Notes: generated by a model not told the origin, from the letters alone. DNA of 64,000 nucleotides from JAWLHU01 sp041690255 (GCA_041690255.1 JAWLHU010000007.1:277979-341978); one strand, 5' to 3'. Positions 43,257-52,817 are shown, numbered from the stretch's first letter. Program-made: numbers and translations.

Positions 43257-43760
43257 ATGAAGCTGGATCTGACCATTCCCACCCAACTCCACCCTTACAT
43301 TGCCGGTGTCGTGACCCCCATGGAGTTCGGGCGGGCCGCCCTTAAGCGCAACCTGCAGGGGCTCACCCCTGAACAGCTTTCCGCCACCGCCCCTGGCTTT
43401 GCTAACAGCGTGGCCACGTTGGCGGTGCACGTGGCCGGGTACGAGATCGTCTGTGCCCACCGCATCCTGGGCACGCCCATGCCTGATCAGCTAAAGGCAG
43501 AGTTCCTGCGGGACCAGCCGCAGAACCCCATTCCTGTGGCTACCGGCGAGACCGTCGAGAGCCTGACCGAGAAGCTTGACCGGTCCCGCGCCTACCTCAT
43601 GAATGTCCTCGCCGCGCTCACCCCGGACGACCTGGACCGCACGTTCGAGATGGGCGCCGAGCGCACCGCAACGGTCCGCTGGCTACTCGGCCTGATCCCC
43701 TACCACCAGGATGAACACCTCGGGCAGATCCTCCTGCTGAAGAAACTCGTCACCCAATAG
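43257..43760 (+). CDS. DinB-like four-helix-bundle protein
   Basis: Protein of 167 residues of the DinB/YfiT-like superfamily, mostly metal-dependent thiol transferases or of unknown function. Candidate metal-binding His residues are in LAVHVAGYEIVCAHRIL and in the late motif YHQDEHLGQILLL. GGGGAGG precedes ATG 43257. It stands alone between the repeat-rich gap and a bidirectional terminator. Relation to the tail cluster is unknown. Confidence 0.75.
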   Translation: MKLDLTIPTQLHPYIAGVVTPMEFGRAALKRNLQGLTPEQLSATAPGFANSVATLAVHVAGYEIVCAHRILGTPMPDQLKAEFLRDQPQNPIPVATGETVESLTEKLDRSRAYLMNVLAALTPDDLDRTFEMGAERTATVRWLLGLIPYHQDEHLGQILLLKKLVTQ

Positions 43761-43814
43761 GCCGGCGCCGTAGCAAAGCCCACAAGCCAAAGCAAGGCGC
43801 ACAACCCATAACAG

Positions 43815-43848
43815 GGCCCGCACCCCCTCTCAAGGGAGTGCGGGCCTT
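43815..43848 (+). terminator. Bidirectional hairpin terminator
   Basis: GGCCCGCA (43815-43822) pairs with TGCGGGCC (43839-43846), with CCCTC/GAGGG-like inner pairing. It lies between two converging genes. Confidence 0.65.
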
Positions 43849-43854
43849 CGCCAT

Positions 43855-45162
43855 CTACTTCATCTCCATGCGGATCGGCCGGACGACCACTTCCTCCACC
43901 AACTGCCCATCGACCAGGCGGACGCTGTACCCCACGGGCCAGGCCTCGCCCAGGTCCAGCCGCACCAGCGGCTTGCCGTCCGGCCCGAGGTAGCTCAGCC
44001 CCACCGCCCCGTGCGCCTCGCCGGCAAACCAGACCCCGGCGGCGTAAGCGCTGCTCAGCGGCCGGGACAACCGCACTTGACCCCAATGAGGCTGCCCGGG
44101 CGCATAGACCCCATCCACTCCGCTGTCGGCATCGGCGACGAGGGCCCGAATGTTCCCGATCGCATTCTTGGCCGTGTCATGCTTGGTCTTCTCTGCGATC
44201 CCATCCACCTGGGCGTCCAGGTCATCCAGGGCAGCGACCAGCGCCGCCGTGCAGGACCCATCGGCACACCGCACGGGCCGCTCTGCGGGGCAGGCCGCCA
44301 CCCCGTCACAGTCGTCGTCCCGGCCATCACTACACGCCGCGGCCCCATCACAATCCTGATCGACCCCGCCGCCGTCGCCCCACGAGAGCGAGCCCGAGAC
44401 CGGGGTCACTGACTCAAACCGGCCCACCAGCGCCCCGTTTGCCTCCAGCCGCACCGGTGCCTGCGACGCCGGCATCCCCTCTTCGTCGATGGCAATCTCC
44501 AGCGCAGCCCGCTCGATCCGCTCCACGGCCAGCTCGATCTCCTCGACCAGGGCGCCGTCATCAAACGAGAGCTTGTAGGCGACCGGCCAGCACTCGAAGA
44601 GGTTATACCGTGCGGTCTCATCCTCCTTGTCGCGCAGCACCAGAGCTCCCGACCTCCGCTCCGTGCTACCCGAGGCCGCCTGCCTGTACCACTCCAGCAG
44701 CGTGGAGCCCGAAACAAACCCCCGCTTCAGGGTGATGTTCCCGTACTTCACTCTCCCCGGGCGCTTCCGATGCAGCAGATCCGGGTACCCATCCCCATCC
44801 AGGTCGCCGCCACCGCCGCCCAGCGCCACATCGAGCTCCGCCGCGACCGCCTTCATGTTTCGTATGGAGTTCATCGCGATCTCATGCTTTGCCTTATCCG
44901 TTACCCCGGCCGCGATCTCCTCCAGGTCCGACAGCGCCTCCCAGAGCGCCCCGGTACAGACCCCGGAGCCCGGACAGACCGGCACCGCCTCCATTTCGAT
45001 CGATGTGCGCAGCGCACCAACCAACTCGACATCCGGCAGGACAACACCATCGACCTCAAACCCCAGCCCACCGGACAGAGGCGCCGGCGTCCGCGCCTGC
45101 ACCCCACCGGCTGATGCGACCATCGACACTGCCAGGACTACCCCGATCATCCACCTTCTCAC
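43855..45162 (-). CDS. Exported protein with two gp19 tail-tube-like domains and Asp-rich loops
   Basis: Protein of 435 residues. The N-terminus RRWMIGVVLAVSMVASAGG is a Sec signal peptide. Two homologous halves follow. Each starts with a gp19-like strand pair (GFEVDGVVLPDVELVGALRT; VRLEANGALVGRFESVTPV), continues with an inserted Cys-flanked helical segment (CTGALWEALSDLEEIAAGV; CTAALVAALDDLDAQVDGI), then an Asp-rich loop in at least one copy (DLDGDGYPDLLH), and returns to the gp19 core (VKYGNITLKRGFVSGSTLLE; HWGQVRLSRPLSSAYAAGVW) ending ECWPVAYKLS / EAWPVGYSVR. A further Cys/Asp-rich loop DQDCDGAAACSDGRDDDCDG precedes the second insert. GTG 45162 is chosen for GGGGG upstream; the frame opens at 45183. 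Confidence 0.7.
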   Translation of the reverse strand: MRRWMIGVVLAVSMVASAGGVQARTPAPLSGGLGFEVDGVVLPDVELVGALRTSIEMEAVPVCPGSGVCTGALWEALSDLEEIAAGVTDKAKHEIAMNSIRNMKAVAAELDVALGGGGGDLDGDGYPDLLHRKRPGRVKYGNITLKRGFVSGSTLLEWYRQAASGSTERRSGALVLRDKEDETARYNLFECWPVAYKLSFDDGALVEEIELAVERIERAALEIAIDEEGMPASQAPVRLEANGALVGRFESVTPVSGSLSWGDGGGVDQDCDGAAACSDGRDDDCDGVAACPAERPVRCADGSCTAALVAALDDLDAQVDGIAEKTKHDTAKNAIGNIRALVADADSGVDGVYAPGQPHWGQVRLSRPLSSAYAAGVWFAGEAHGAVGLSYLGPDGKPLVRLDLGEAWPVGYSVRLVDGQLVEEVVVRPIRMEMK

Positions 45163-45324
45163 CAGAATCGCCCCCGTTGACACTATTCTATACGATAATG
45201 TCCAAAATTCAGACCGGTAAGATCAAAAAATGTTCTCATCAACTGGCAGGATTATTTGACCCTAGGAAAGAACTTTTGCAAAGCACCTTCTAAAGTCGCT
45301 CCCGTGGAAGGTTGGAACTAGACC

Positions 45325-46503
45325 ATGAAGACATCCATCACACGCGTCCCTCGTGGCAACGTACAACTGATTAAGGCGATCAACGAGGGCGCCGTCCTGA
45401 AACTGGTGCGTGACCACGGGCCGGTCTCCCGGGCTGATCTCGCCCGCCTGAGCGGGCTGACCCAGCCAACGGTCGGCGCCATGCTCGATTCCCTCATCGC
45501 CCAGGGGGTGATTCAGACCGTAGGCCTCGGCGTCTCCAGCGGCGGTCGCAAGCCCCTGCTCTACGAGTTCAACCCCAACTCAGCCCTGGTCGTCGGGGTG
45601 GATGTCGGCGGCACGAAGATGGCCGGCGCCCTGACTAACCTGGCGGGAAAGATCATCAGCCGCCGGACCCTGACCCGGGATAACGGCCCCCCTGACACCT
45701 ATGAGCGGCTGGTCGAACTGATTCGCTTGCTGCTGGCGGAGGCCCCGCCCGGCAGCTACGTCCGGGGTATCGGCCTCGGGGTGGCCGGCGTGATCAGCCT
45801 GGCCGAAGGGGTGGTAAGCCTCGCTCCCGGTCTCGGCTGGAGCGACTTTCCGCTGGGACGCAAGCTGGAGGAGCGATTCAACCTGCCCGTCTTCCTGGAC
45901 AACGACGTCAACACCATCCTCCTGGGTGAGCGCTGGTTCGGCGCCGCCCGCAATGTCCGCAACGCCCTCTGCGTCGCGGTGGGCACAGGTATCGGTGCAT
46001 CGATCCTCATGGACGGTCAGATCTACCGCGGCGCCCGCGATGCCGCCGGCGAGGTCGGCTATTGTGCCACCGGCCGGGAGGTGCTGCGCCGCCCACCCAC
46101 CAGCCGCTCCGCTTACGGCTTCCTCGAAGAGGAGGCCGCCGGACCCGGGATCGGTCGCCGGGGCACCCTGGCGCTCGGCCGCCCGGTCGCCGGCCCCGAG
46201 GTCATGCGTCTTGCCGCTGAGGGAAACCCCGCCGCCCAACAGGTGGTGACCGAGACCGCCGAGCACCTCGGTCTGGCTATCGCCAACATGATCTGCCTGC
46301 TCGACCCCGAAAAGGTGCTCCTGACCGGTGGCGTCATGCGCTCCGCAGATCTGCTGCTCCAACCCATCCGGGACGTAATCGCCCGGATCGTGCCTTACCC
46401 GACCCCCATCGTCCTTTCCGAACTGAAGGAAGATGCCGGCATACTTGGCGGGGTGGCCCTCGTCCTGGAGGCCAACCGTCGCTCCATCCACGTCGAAGCC
46501 TGA
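45325..46503 (+). CDS. ROK-family transcriptional regulator
   Basis: Sugar-responsive regulator of 392 residues (NagC/XylR type). A winged helix-turn-helix occupies about 20-75 (VSRADLARLSGLTQPTVGAML). The ROK kinase-like fold follows, with VVGVDVGGTKMAGALTNL, the DND motif in LPVFLDNDVNTILLGE, and AVGTGIGASILMDGQIYRGA. The zinc-binding Cys motif (CxCGxxGCxE) usual after AGEVGY is absent. It stands at the head of a catabolic/transport cluster and probably represses it. Confidence 0.9.
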   Translation: MKTSITRVPRGNVQLIKAINEGAVLKLVRDHGPVSRADLARLSGLTQPTVGAMLDSLIAQGVIQTVGLGVSSGGRKPLLYEFNPNSALVVGVDVGGTKMAGALTNLAGKIISRRTLTRDNGPPDTYERLVELIRLLLAEAPPGSYVRGIGLGVAGVISLAEGVVSLAPGLGWSDFPLGRKLEERFNLPVFLDNDVNTILLGERWFGAARNVRNALCVAVGTGIGASILMDGQIYRGARDAAGEVGYCATGREVLRRPPTSRSAYGFLEEEAAGPGIGRRGTLALGRPVAGPEVMRLAAEGNPAAQQVVTETAEHLGLAIANMICLLDPEKVLLTGGVMRSADLLLQPIRDVIARIVPYPTPIVLSELKEDAGILGGVALVLEANRRSIHVEA

Positions 46504-46539
46504 TCGCTCTGTTATCCACCTTGGGGGAGGTTCACCAAC

Positions 46540-47475
46540 GTGATTCGGTTGAAGAGTGGCAAGAAGGTCATCGACTTCCATGCGCATTTCTGGGCCACAC
46601 GCCGCTCCGGCCCCGCGACCCACGCACCGCACCCCGTCCACATGGAGTACAACCGGGAGCGGACCCAGCGCATGTCCGATGAGTGGGACTTTCCGGGTCC
46701 TGCCGAGCCCATGGTCGACAACCCGGAGGGGGAGGACCGGCTGATCGATCGCTGGGCGATGGAGGTTGAGAAGTACGACCTGGGGGCGGTCAACTTCCTG
46801 ACCGGTTCCTCTAACGAAGAGCTGGCCCGGGTGATCAGGAAATACCCCGGCAAGTTCTTTGGCTTCGCTCACCACAAGCCTGAACTGCCCGATGTCGTCG
46901 AGAAGTTCAAGTACGCCATTGAAGAGCTGGGCCTGTCCGGTTACAAGCTCCTGGGCCCCCGGGTCGAGATCGAATGGACCGACCCGAAACTGAAGCCGCT
47001 CTGGACCTATATGGCCGACAAGAAGTTGCCCGTCCTGATCCACTTCGGGCCGCTTGGGCGGGCCGGCGGCGTCGTCTACCACAAGCATATGAACCCCCTG
47101 ACGATCACCCCGATCGCCGCGGAGTATGCCGATATCCCCTTCGTCATCCCCCATTTCGGCTGCGGCTACATGCGCGAGCTGCTCCAACTCTGCTGGTCCG
47201 CCCCGAACATTTACGTGGACACCTCCGGCTCCAACCAGTGGATGCGGTGGGAGCCCTATCCCACGGATATCGACATGAGCTTCCGCAAGTTCTATGAGAC
47301 CATCGGCCCCAAGCGGATCATCTTCGGCACCGACTCCATGTGGTTCCCCCGCGGCTTCGTCTACCGCTACCTCCAGGATCAGGTGCGCTCTGTCCGCTAC
47401 CTTAACCTCCACGAGGAGGACATTGAAGACATCTTCCACAACAACGCGGCGCGCCTCCTGAAAATCAAGGAGTAG
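46540..47475 (+). CDS. Amidohydrolase-2-family metal-dependent hydrolase
   Basis: TIM-barrel hydrolase of 311 residues, related to aminocarboxymuconate semialdehyde decarboxylase-type enzymes. Metal motifs: DFHAHF (residues about 11-16), LIHFGPLGRAGG, VIPHFGCGYMRELLQLC and IIFGTDSMWFPRGF. The substrate is unknown. GTG 46540 has GGGGGAGG upstream. The next gene begins 6 bases after the stop. Confidence 0.85.
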   Translation: MIRLKSGKKVIDFHAHFWATRRSGPATHAPHPVHMEYNRERTQRMSDEWDFPGPAEPMVDNPEGEDRLIDRWAMEVEKYDLGAVNFLTGSSNEELARVIRKYPGKFFGFAHHKPELPDVVEKFKYAIEELGLSGYKLLGPRVEIEWTDPKLKPLWTYMADKKLPVLIHFGPLGRAGGVVYHKHMNPLTITPIAAEYADIPFVIPHFGCGYMRELLQLCWSAPNIYVDTSGSNQWMRWEPYPTDIDMSFRKFYETIGPKRIIFGTDSMWFPRGFVYRYLQDQVRSVRYLNLHEEDIEDIFHNNAARLLKIKE

Positions 47476-47481
47476 ATCATC

Positions 47482-48990
47482 ATGTCCAACCGCTCGCGGG
47501 TCTACGTGAACGAAATCCTCTCCCCCTGCTTCGAGGTGGCCAAGCGCCGGTTCTACCGGTCGATCATGGAGGTCAACCTGGCGCATACGCTCATGCTGGA
47601 CCGGTGCGGGATCATTCCCCAGTCGGACTCCAGCCAGATCGCTCAGGCGCTGCTGGACCGCATGGAGAACGCTCCAGCGCAGTCCTACGACCCCACCTAC
47701 GAAGACCTCTTCTTCCTGATCGAGCACCAGATTGAGACCGCGATCGGCGCCGAGACCGCCGGCAACATGCACGTCGCCTTCAGCCGCAACGACCTGGATG
47801 GCGCCATTTTCCGTATGGCGCTCCGAAGCGACCTGCTCGACCTGACCGAGAAGGTCCAGCTCATCCGGCAGGCCCTGCTCGACCTGGCCGGCCAGCATGT
47901 GAACACCGTCATGCCGGCCCATACCCACAACCAGCAGGCCCAGCCGACCACCCTCGCTCACTACCTGCTCGCCGCCGAGGCCAACCTGCGCCGCGACACC
48001 GAGCGACTGACCGGACTCTACGCCCGGGTCAACCGCTCACCCATGGGTGCTGCCGCCCTTGCCACAACTAGCTTCCCCATCGACCGGGGCCTGGTGGAGC
48101 GCTGGCTCGGCTTCGAGGGACTCGTCGAGAACTCGTACGATGCTGTCTGCGCATCGGACCATATGCTGGAAGCAGCCAGCGTCCTGGCCGTCCTCGGCTC
48201 CAACCTGAGCCGCTTCACCCACGACCTGATGCTCTGGGCGTCGAACGAATATAGCGTCTTAAGGCTTGACGCAAGCCTAGTGCAGGTATCCAGCATTATG
48301 CCGCAGAAACGGAATCCGGTAGCACTGGAGCATTTACGGGCAGTGCTCAGTCGCCTCATGGGTCGGGCTGGCGCCGTCTTCCCGCTGGCGCACAACGTAC
48401 CCCTGGGTGATATCAATGACGTGGGCGATGACCTCCAGCCGCTCCTCGAAGAGGCGGTCGATGAAGCCCGCCGCGCCCTGGAGCTCCTGCTGGAGATCCT
48501 CGGGAAGGCCTCGTTTGATGTAGACCTCCTCCACGCTCGGGCACGCGATGGCTTCTCCGCCGTCACCGAGCTGGCTGATACCCTGGTGCGTGAGGGCGGG
48601 TTCGCCTTCCGCCAGGCGCATCATGTAGTTTCTCACCTCGTCAGCACGCTGCAGGCAGATGGACGGATTCTGCCGCAGGGGAAGCTCGTCGAGGTGGATC
48701 AGATCGCCCAGGAGCTCTTCGGCCGGCCCACTGGCCTGACCGAGGAATCCTTCCGGCAGGCGATCGATCCCCGCATCTTCGTGCAGCGGCGTGCTGTGAC
48801 CGGCGGCCCCGCACCTGCCGAGGTCCGGCGGGCCCTGGGCACCGCTACCGATTCCGTGCAGGAGGCTCGCCAGTTCGTGGCTGCCAAGCGCAACGCGCTC
48901 CAAATGGCACGATCCTTGATGCTCTCCGATGCCCTCTCGCTTCTCCAGGGCGAGGGCGCTCCCGGGGCTGGCAGCAAGGTTAGGCAGTAA
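47482..48990 (+). CDS. Argininosuccinate lyase-like protein (fumarase/aspartase superfamily)
   Basis: Protein of 502 residues. It carries the superfamily signature SSIMPQKRNPVALEHLR, the HTHNQQAQPTTLAHYLLA segment with the general-acid His, and an early FSRNDLDGAIFRMAL like ASL. The N-terminal segment (VYVNEILSPCFEVAKRRFYR) and the long C-terminal domain depart from housekeeping ArgH. Placed with an amidohydrolase and an ABC importer, it probably cleaves an N-succinyl- or fumarate-releasing substrate rather than serving arginine synthesis; this is inference. Confidence 0.8.
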   Translation: MSNRSRVYVNEILSPCFEVAKRRFYRSIMEVNLAHTLMLDRCGIIPQSDSSQIAQALLDRMENAPAQSYDPTYEDLFFLIEHQIETAIGAETAGNMHVAFSRNDLDGAIFRMALRSDLLDLTEKVQLIRQALLDLAGQHVNTVMPAHTHNQQAQPTTLAHYLLAAEANLRRDTERLTGLYARVNRSPMGAAALATTSFPIDRGLVERWLGFEGLVENSYDAVCASDHMLEAASVLAVLGSNLSRFTHDLMLWASNEYSVLRLDASLVQVSSIMPQKRNPVALEHLRAVLSRLMGRAGAVFPLAHNVPLGDINDVGDDLQPLLEEAVDEARRALELLLEILGKASFDVDLLHARARDGFSAVTELADTLVREGGFAFRQAHHVVSHLVSTLQADGRILPQGKLVEVDQIAQELFGRPTGLTEESFRQAIDPRIFVQRRAVTGGPAPAEVRRALGTATDSVQEARQFVAAKRNALQMARSLMLSDALSLLQGEGAPGAGSKVRQ

Positions 48991-49011
48991 TCTCTCACAG
49001 GGGGTAGAAGG

Positions 49012-50328
49012 ATGAAGAAGCGGTTCGCAGCAGTGCTTGCAGCTGTTTTGGCACTCTCCGTGCTGGCCGGCTGTGGCGGTTCCAAGGCGACCACCCCGGA
49101 TACCAAGGAACCTGCAAAGACCGAGACGACCCAGCCCAAGACCGAAGAGAAGGTTACGATTGAGTACTGGCAGTACGACTATAAGTCCAAGGTTGAGCTG
49201 ATGACCCAGCTGATCGCCGAGTTTGAGGCCGCCAACCCCAATATCAAGGTCAACCAGGTCAACTTCCCCTACGAGCAGTACAACGAGAAGGTCGCTGCCA
49301 CCGTGGCCGCCGGCAAGGGTCCCGACCTGATCAACCTGTACTATGGCTGGCTGCCCAAGTACGTTGACTCCGGCTACCTGCAGCCGCTGCCCGAGGACGC
49401 CTTCCCGCCCGCCACGATCGAGAAGGATTTCTTCCCGGTCGTCAAGGCCGGCCAGATGGACGGCAAGTACTACATCCTGCCGACCGCTGTCCGCACCCTC
49501 GCCCTGCTCTACAACGTGGACCTCTTCAAGGCCGAGGGGATCAACAACCCCCCCAAGACCTGGGATGAGCTCGTCGACCAGGCCAAGAAGCTGACCAAGC
49601 GCGATGCCAACGGCCAGCTGAGCCAGGTTGGCTTCTACTTCAATACCACCGGTCAGGGCCACAACTGGTTCCGTGAGGTTTTGATCCGCCAGGCTGGCGG
49701 CACCCCGCAGTCGGCTGACTACAAGACCATCAACTGGGCCACCCCCGAGGGCCAGCAGGCCTTCAAGTGGTGGGTCGAGCTCCAGACCGTCCACAAGGTC
49801 GGCGAGATGGGCTTCATGACCGATGACGTCACCGCCTTCAAGGCCGGCAAGGCCGCCATGGATGTCGACGGCTCCTTCCGCCTCGGCAACCTGAAGGAGG
49901 TCCCCTTCGAGTTCAAGTCCGCCCCGCTGCCCGTCGGCCCCAACGGCAAGCCCTACACCATGGCCTCCTTCTGGGCCAACGGCCTGACCAAGAAGGCCCA
50001 GGGCCCGCAGAAGGAAGCGGCGATCAAGTTCCTGCAGTTCCTCACCCAGCCCGATGTTATGGAGCGTTGGACCAAGGCGATCGGCGAGCTGCCGGCCCGT
50101 CCCGAGTCCGCTGCGAAGTTCAAGGACGATCCCAAGCTGGCCGGCTTCATTGAGGGCCTGCCCTATGCCAACGCCACCTTCTTCGTCGACGAGGTCAAGG
50201 ACCGCGACGCGCTCGTCAACGCGGTTGATGAGGTCGTGCTGAACGGCAAGGATCCCGCCGCGGCCCTGTCGGACGCCCAGAAGAAGGTCCAGCAGCTGTT
50301 CGATGACTACTGGTCCAAGCGGAAGTAA
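49012..50328 (+). CDS. Sugar-type ABC transporter substrate-binding lipoprotein
   Basis: Solute-binding protein of 438 residues with a lipoprotein signal (AVLALSVLAGCGG; Cys22 lipobox LAGC). A family-1-type extracellular binding fold follows, with EYWQYDYKSKVELMTQLIAEF, then GPDLINLYYGWLPKYVDSGY, and PPKTWDELVDQAKKLTK. The C-terminal end is typical of carbohydrate-binding members. It precedes two permease genes but no ATPase gene, so an MsmX-like shared ATPase is likely. Confidence 0.9.
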   Translation: MKKRFAAVLAAVLALSVLAGCGGSKATTPDTKEPAKTETTQPKTEEKVTIEYWQYDYKSKVELMTQLIAEFEAANPNIKVNQVNFPYEQYNEKVAATVAAGKGPDLINLYYGWLPKYVDSGYLQPLPEDAFPPATIEKDFFPVVKAGQMDGKYYILPTAVRTLALLYNVDLFKAEGINNPPKTWDELVDQAKKLTKRDANGQLSQVGFYFNTTGQGHNWFREVLIRQAGGTPQSADYKTINWATPEGQQAFKWWVELQTVHKVGEMGFMTDDVTAFKAGKAAMDVDGSFRLGNLKEVPFEFKSAPLPVGPNGKPYTMASFWANGLTKKAQGPQKEAAIKFLQFLTQPDVMERWTKAIGELPARPESAAKFKDDPKLAGFIEGLPYANATFFVDEVKDRDALVNAVDEVVLNGKDPAAALSDAQKKVQQLFDDYWSKRK

Positions 50329-50349
50329 CTCCGCTGTGAACCGGCATGT

Positions 50350-50380
50350 GATTCCCCGGGCCCGCGCGGCCCGGGGAATC
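50350..50380 (+). promoter_or_regulatory. Strong intergenic stem-loop after the binding-protein gene
   Basis: Perfect 13-base stem 50350-50362 with 50368-50380, 5-base loop, no T-run. This type of hairpin between binding-protein and permease genes usually raises upstream mRNA stability and binding-protein yield. Confidence 0.7.
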
Positions 50381-50430
50381 GTGCCGGGCCCCTCTGTCCG
50401 CTACTCGTGCGCCGAAATGGGGGAATGGGC

Positions 50431-51363
50431 TTGGCCACTGTACCGCAGCCACATAGACCCACGACGCCGGCCAGGGGCCTGACGCTTCAACAGAAACGGA
50501 CCCTCTGGGCGTGGGTGACCCTGGCTGTTCCTCTGCTCTTCTTTGTCATCGTCCGTATGTTCCCGGCGCTCTACGCCATGAAACTCAGCCTCTATGACTG
50601 GTCCTTCCTGAGTGACAGCAACCCCTGGGTCGGCCTGGACCACTACAAGACCCTCTTCAAAGATGAGGTCTTCTGGAAGTCGCTGAAGAACACATTCGTC
50701 TACGTGGTCGTGGGTGTTCCCGCACAGATCACCGTGGGCATTGTCGTCGCCTTGCTCATCCAGAAGGTGAATAAGTTCCAGGGCCTCTACCGCATGCTCT
50801 ACTTCGTGCCCTACGTCACCTCGTCGGTTGCGGTGGCCTGGGTCTGGCGGTGGATCATGCAGGAGCATGGCGGCCTCTTCAACCAGATCCTCCTCGGGCT
50901 CGGCTTCCCGGCACAGAAGCTGCTCGGTAGCCCGGATCAGGCGATCTACGTCATTATTGCCTCCATTGTCTGGCAGGGCATGGGCTTCTCCATGGTCATC
51001 TTCCTCGCCGGCCTGGAGGGAATTCCGCAGACCTTCTACGAGGCGGCCGAGATTGACGGCGCCAACGGGTGGCACCGATTCTGGAAGATCACCTTCCCCC
51101 TGCTCAACCCGACCATCGTCTTCTCCGCCCTCACCGGCACAATCCGGTACCTCCAGGTCTTCACCGAAGTCCTGAACATGACCAATCAGGGCCAGGGCGG
51201 TCCGCTCAACTCAACCAAATCGCTAGTGCTCTTCATTTATCAGGAGGCGTTCAAGTCCCTGAACCTCTCCTACGCCTCCGCTGCAACCGCCGTGCTCTTC
51301 GTGATTATCCTTGTGCTGACCGTGGTGCAGTCCAAGGTGATCACCAAGAAGTTCGAGTACTAA
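50431..51363 (+). CDS. ABC sugar transporter permease (MalF/UgpA type)
   Basis: Membrane permease of 310 residues with six predicted helices and the EAA loop YEAAEIDGANGWHRFWKITF. The N-terminal cytoplasmic part has LTLQQKRTLWAWVTLAVP before helix 1. TTG 50431 is preferred since GGGGGA lies 7 bases upstream; GTG 50407 and ATG 50425 are in frame. Coupled with the second permease 12 bases downstream. Confidence 0.88.
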   Translation: MATVPQPHRPTTPARGLTLQQKRTLWAWVTLAVPLLFFVIVRMFPALYAMKLSLYDWSFLSDSNPWVGLDHYKTLFKDEVFWKSLKNTFVYVVVGVPAQITVGIVVALLIQKVNKFQGLYRMLYFVPYVTSSVAVAWVWRWIMQEHGGLFNQILLGLGFPAQKLLGSPDQAIYVIIASIVWQGMGFSMVIFLAGLEGIPQTFYEAAEIDGANGWHRFWKITFPLLNPTIVFSALTGTIRYLQVFTEVLNMTNQGQGGPLNSTKSLVLFIYQEAFKSLNLSYASAATAVLFVIILVLTVVQSKVITKKFEY

Positions 51364-51375
51364 GGGGGTGGACGC

Positions 51376-52203
51376 ATGAACCGGGCACCGCTTTCGCAGC
51401 GACTGGGGAAGGCGCTCATCTACCTGGGGCTGCTGGTAGGCGCAACCATTACGATCTTCCCGTTCCTTTGGATGCTCTCCACGGCTTTCAAGCCGGGGGC
51501 TGATGTATACTCCATGAAGCTGATCCCTGAGAACTTCACCTTCAAAAACTTCCAGATCATCTTCGAGCAGACCCCGTTCGCACGGTGGTATCTCAACTCG
51601 ATCATCGTAGCCTCTTTGACCACGCTGAGCGTCACTTTCTTCGACCCGCTGGTCGGCTACATTCTGGCCAAGGTGAATTTCAAGGGGCGCGATGTGATCT
51701 TCTTTGCGATCCTCAGCTCGATCATGATCCCGACCGAAATGCTGGTGATCCCCTGGTATATCGGTGCGGTCAAGCTGAGCATTGAAGACACCTATCTCGG
51801 CATTATGTTCCCTGGTCTGATCACCGCCTTCGGCATCTTCCTCATGCGGCAGTTCATGGAGTCGCTTCCTAACGACCTCATGGACGCCGGCCGGATCGAC
51901 GGCCTGGGTGAGTTCGGCATCTTCTGGCGGATCGCTATGCCGAACGTCCGGCCCGCCCTCGCGGCCCTGGCGATCTTCACCTTCCTGGGCAACTGGAATG
52001 CCTTCCTCTGGCCGGTCATCGCCATTACCAAGCCGGAGATGAACACTCTGCCGGTCGGCCTCTCCAACTTTGCATACCAGAACTTCAATGAGTACCAGTT
52101 GGTCATGGCCGGTGCGACCATGGCGGTCATTCCGGTGCTGGTGGTCTTTGCGATCTTCCAGAAGCAGATCATTAAGGGGATCACGCTGACGGGTATCAAG
52201 TAG
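51376..52203 (+). CDS. ABC sugar transporter permease (MalG/UgpE type)
   Basis: Membrane permease of 275 residues with six helices and the EAA loop MDAGRIDGLGEFGIFWRIAM. The N-terminal helix reads LIYLGLLVGATITIFPFLWM. GGGGGTGG precedes ATG 51376. It completes the importer apart from the ATPase, which is not encoded here. Confidence 0.9.
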   Translation: MNRAPLSQRLGKALIYLGLLVGATITIFPFLWMLSTAFKPGADVYSMKLIPENFTFKNFQIIFEQTPFARWYLNSIIVASLTTLSVTFFDPLVGYILAKVNFKGRDVIFFAILSSIMIPTEMLVIPWYIGAVKLSIEDTYLGIMFPGLITAFGIFLMRQFMESLPNDLMDAGRIDGLGEFGIFWRIAMPNVRPALAALAIFTFLGNWNAFLWPVIAITKPEMNTLPVGLSNFAYQNFNEYQLVMAGATMAVIPVLVVFAIFQKQIIKGITLTGIK

Positions 52204-52216
52204 TGAGTTCAGTTGA

Positions 52217-52243
52217 GAAGGCGGTGCGTGTTGCACCGCCTTC
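52217..52243 (+). terminator. Hairpin after the ABC permease operon
   Basis: GAAGGCGGTGC (52217-52227) pairs with GCACCGCCTTC (52233-52243); no T-run. A second hairpin, GACCAGGG/CCCTGGTC with a GGCA loop, is at 52295-52314. From there to 52768 I see no convincing gene. Confidence 0.55.
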
Positions 52244-52768
52244 AGGCTGATGACCAGGTGGTTCGGGCGTGAATAAGGCCACATAGACATACGAGACCAG
52301 GGGGCACCCTGGTCCTTGTGCTTCGGCCCGATTCTTGAAGGTGGAACGGCCACCGCTGGACATTGTGTTACGGAGTGGTATGTGAGATTGCGGTCCGTTC
52401 GTGAGGGAAGCAGGATCCCACTACGTTTTTCCGAGGGCGAGCTCAGGCTAATTGGGAAAGCGTTACAGAGTCACACGTTTGAAGCGCCTGTTCACCCCGC
52501 AAATCGCCTTGTGTGCCCTCGGAGGGCGCATATCGGCCCGGATCAGGCGGAAAGACGGTGGTTTCGTCATCTCCAGGCCCCGGGTTTTGCGGATTCCGCT
52601 AGGGTTTTTCACACGGGGCGAGAAACGCTCCGGAAATTGCTAGTGGAACCCGGTCGGCAGAGCGTCCTCAGCAGCAGGCGCCTCTCCATGTCCCCCTATC
52701 TACACGGTTTTCCGCCTCATTGTAATGACAATTCCCTGTTCTTTGTCGTCATTTGTCGAACTGTTTCA

Positions 52769-52798
52769 TTGGACACGCTTCCCCCAATACGCTATAAA
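52769..52798 (+). promoter_or_regulatory. Promoter of the riboswitch-RHS transcript
   Basis: TTGGAC (52769-52774), 18-base spacer, TATAAA (52793-52798), 20-30 bases before the riboswitch. Confidence 0.65.
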
Positions 52799-52817
52799 GG
52801 TAGACATATAGCATTCA

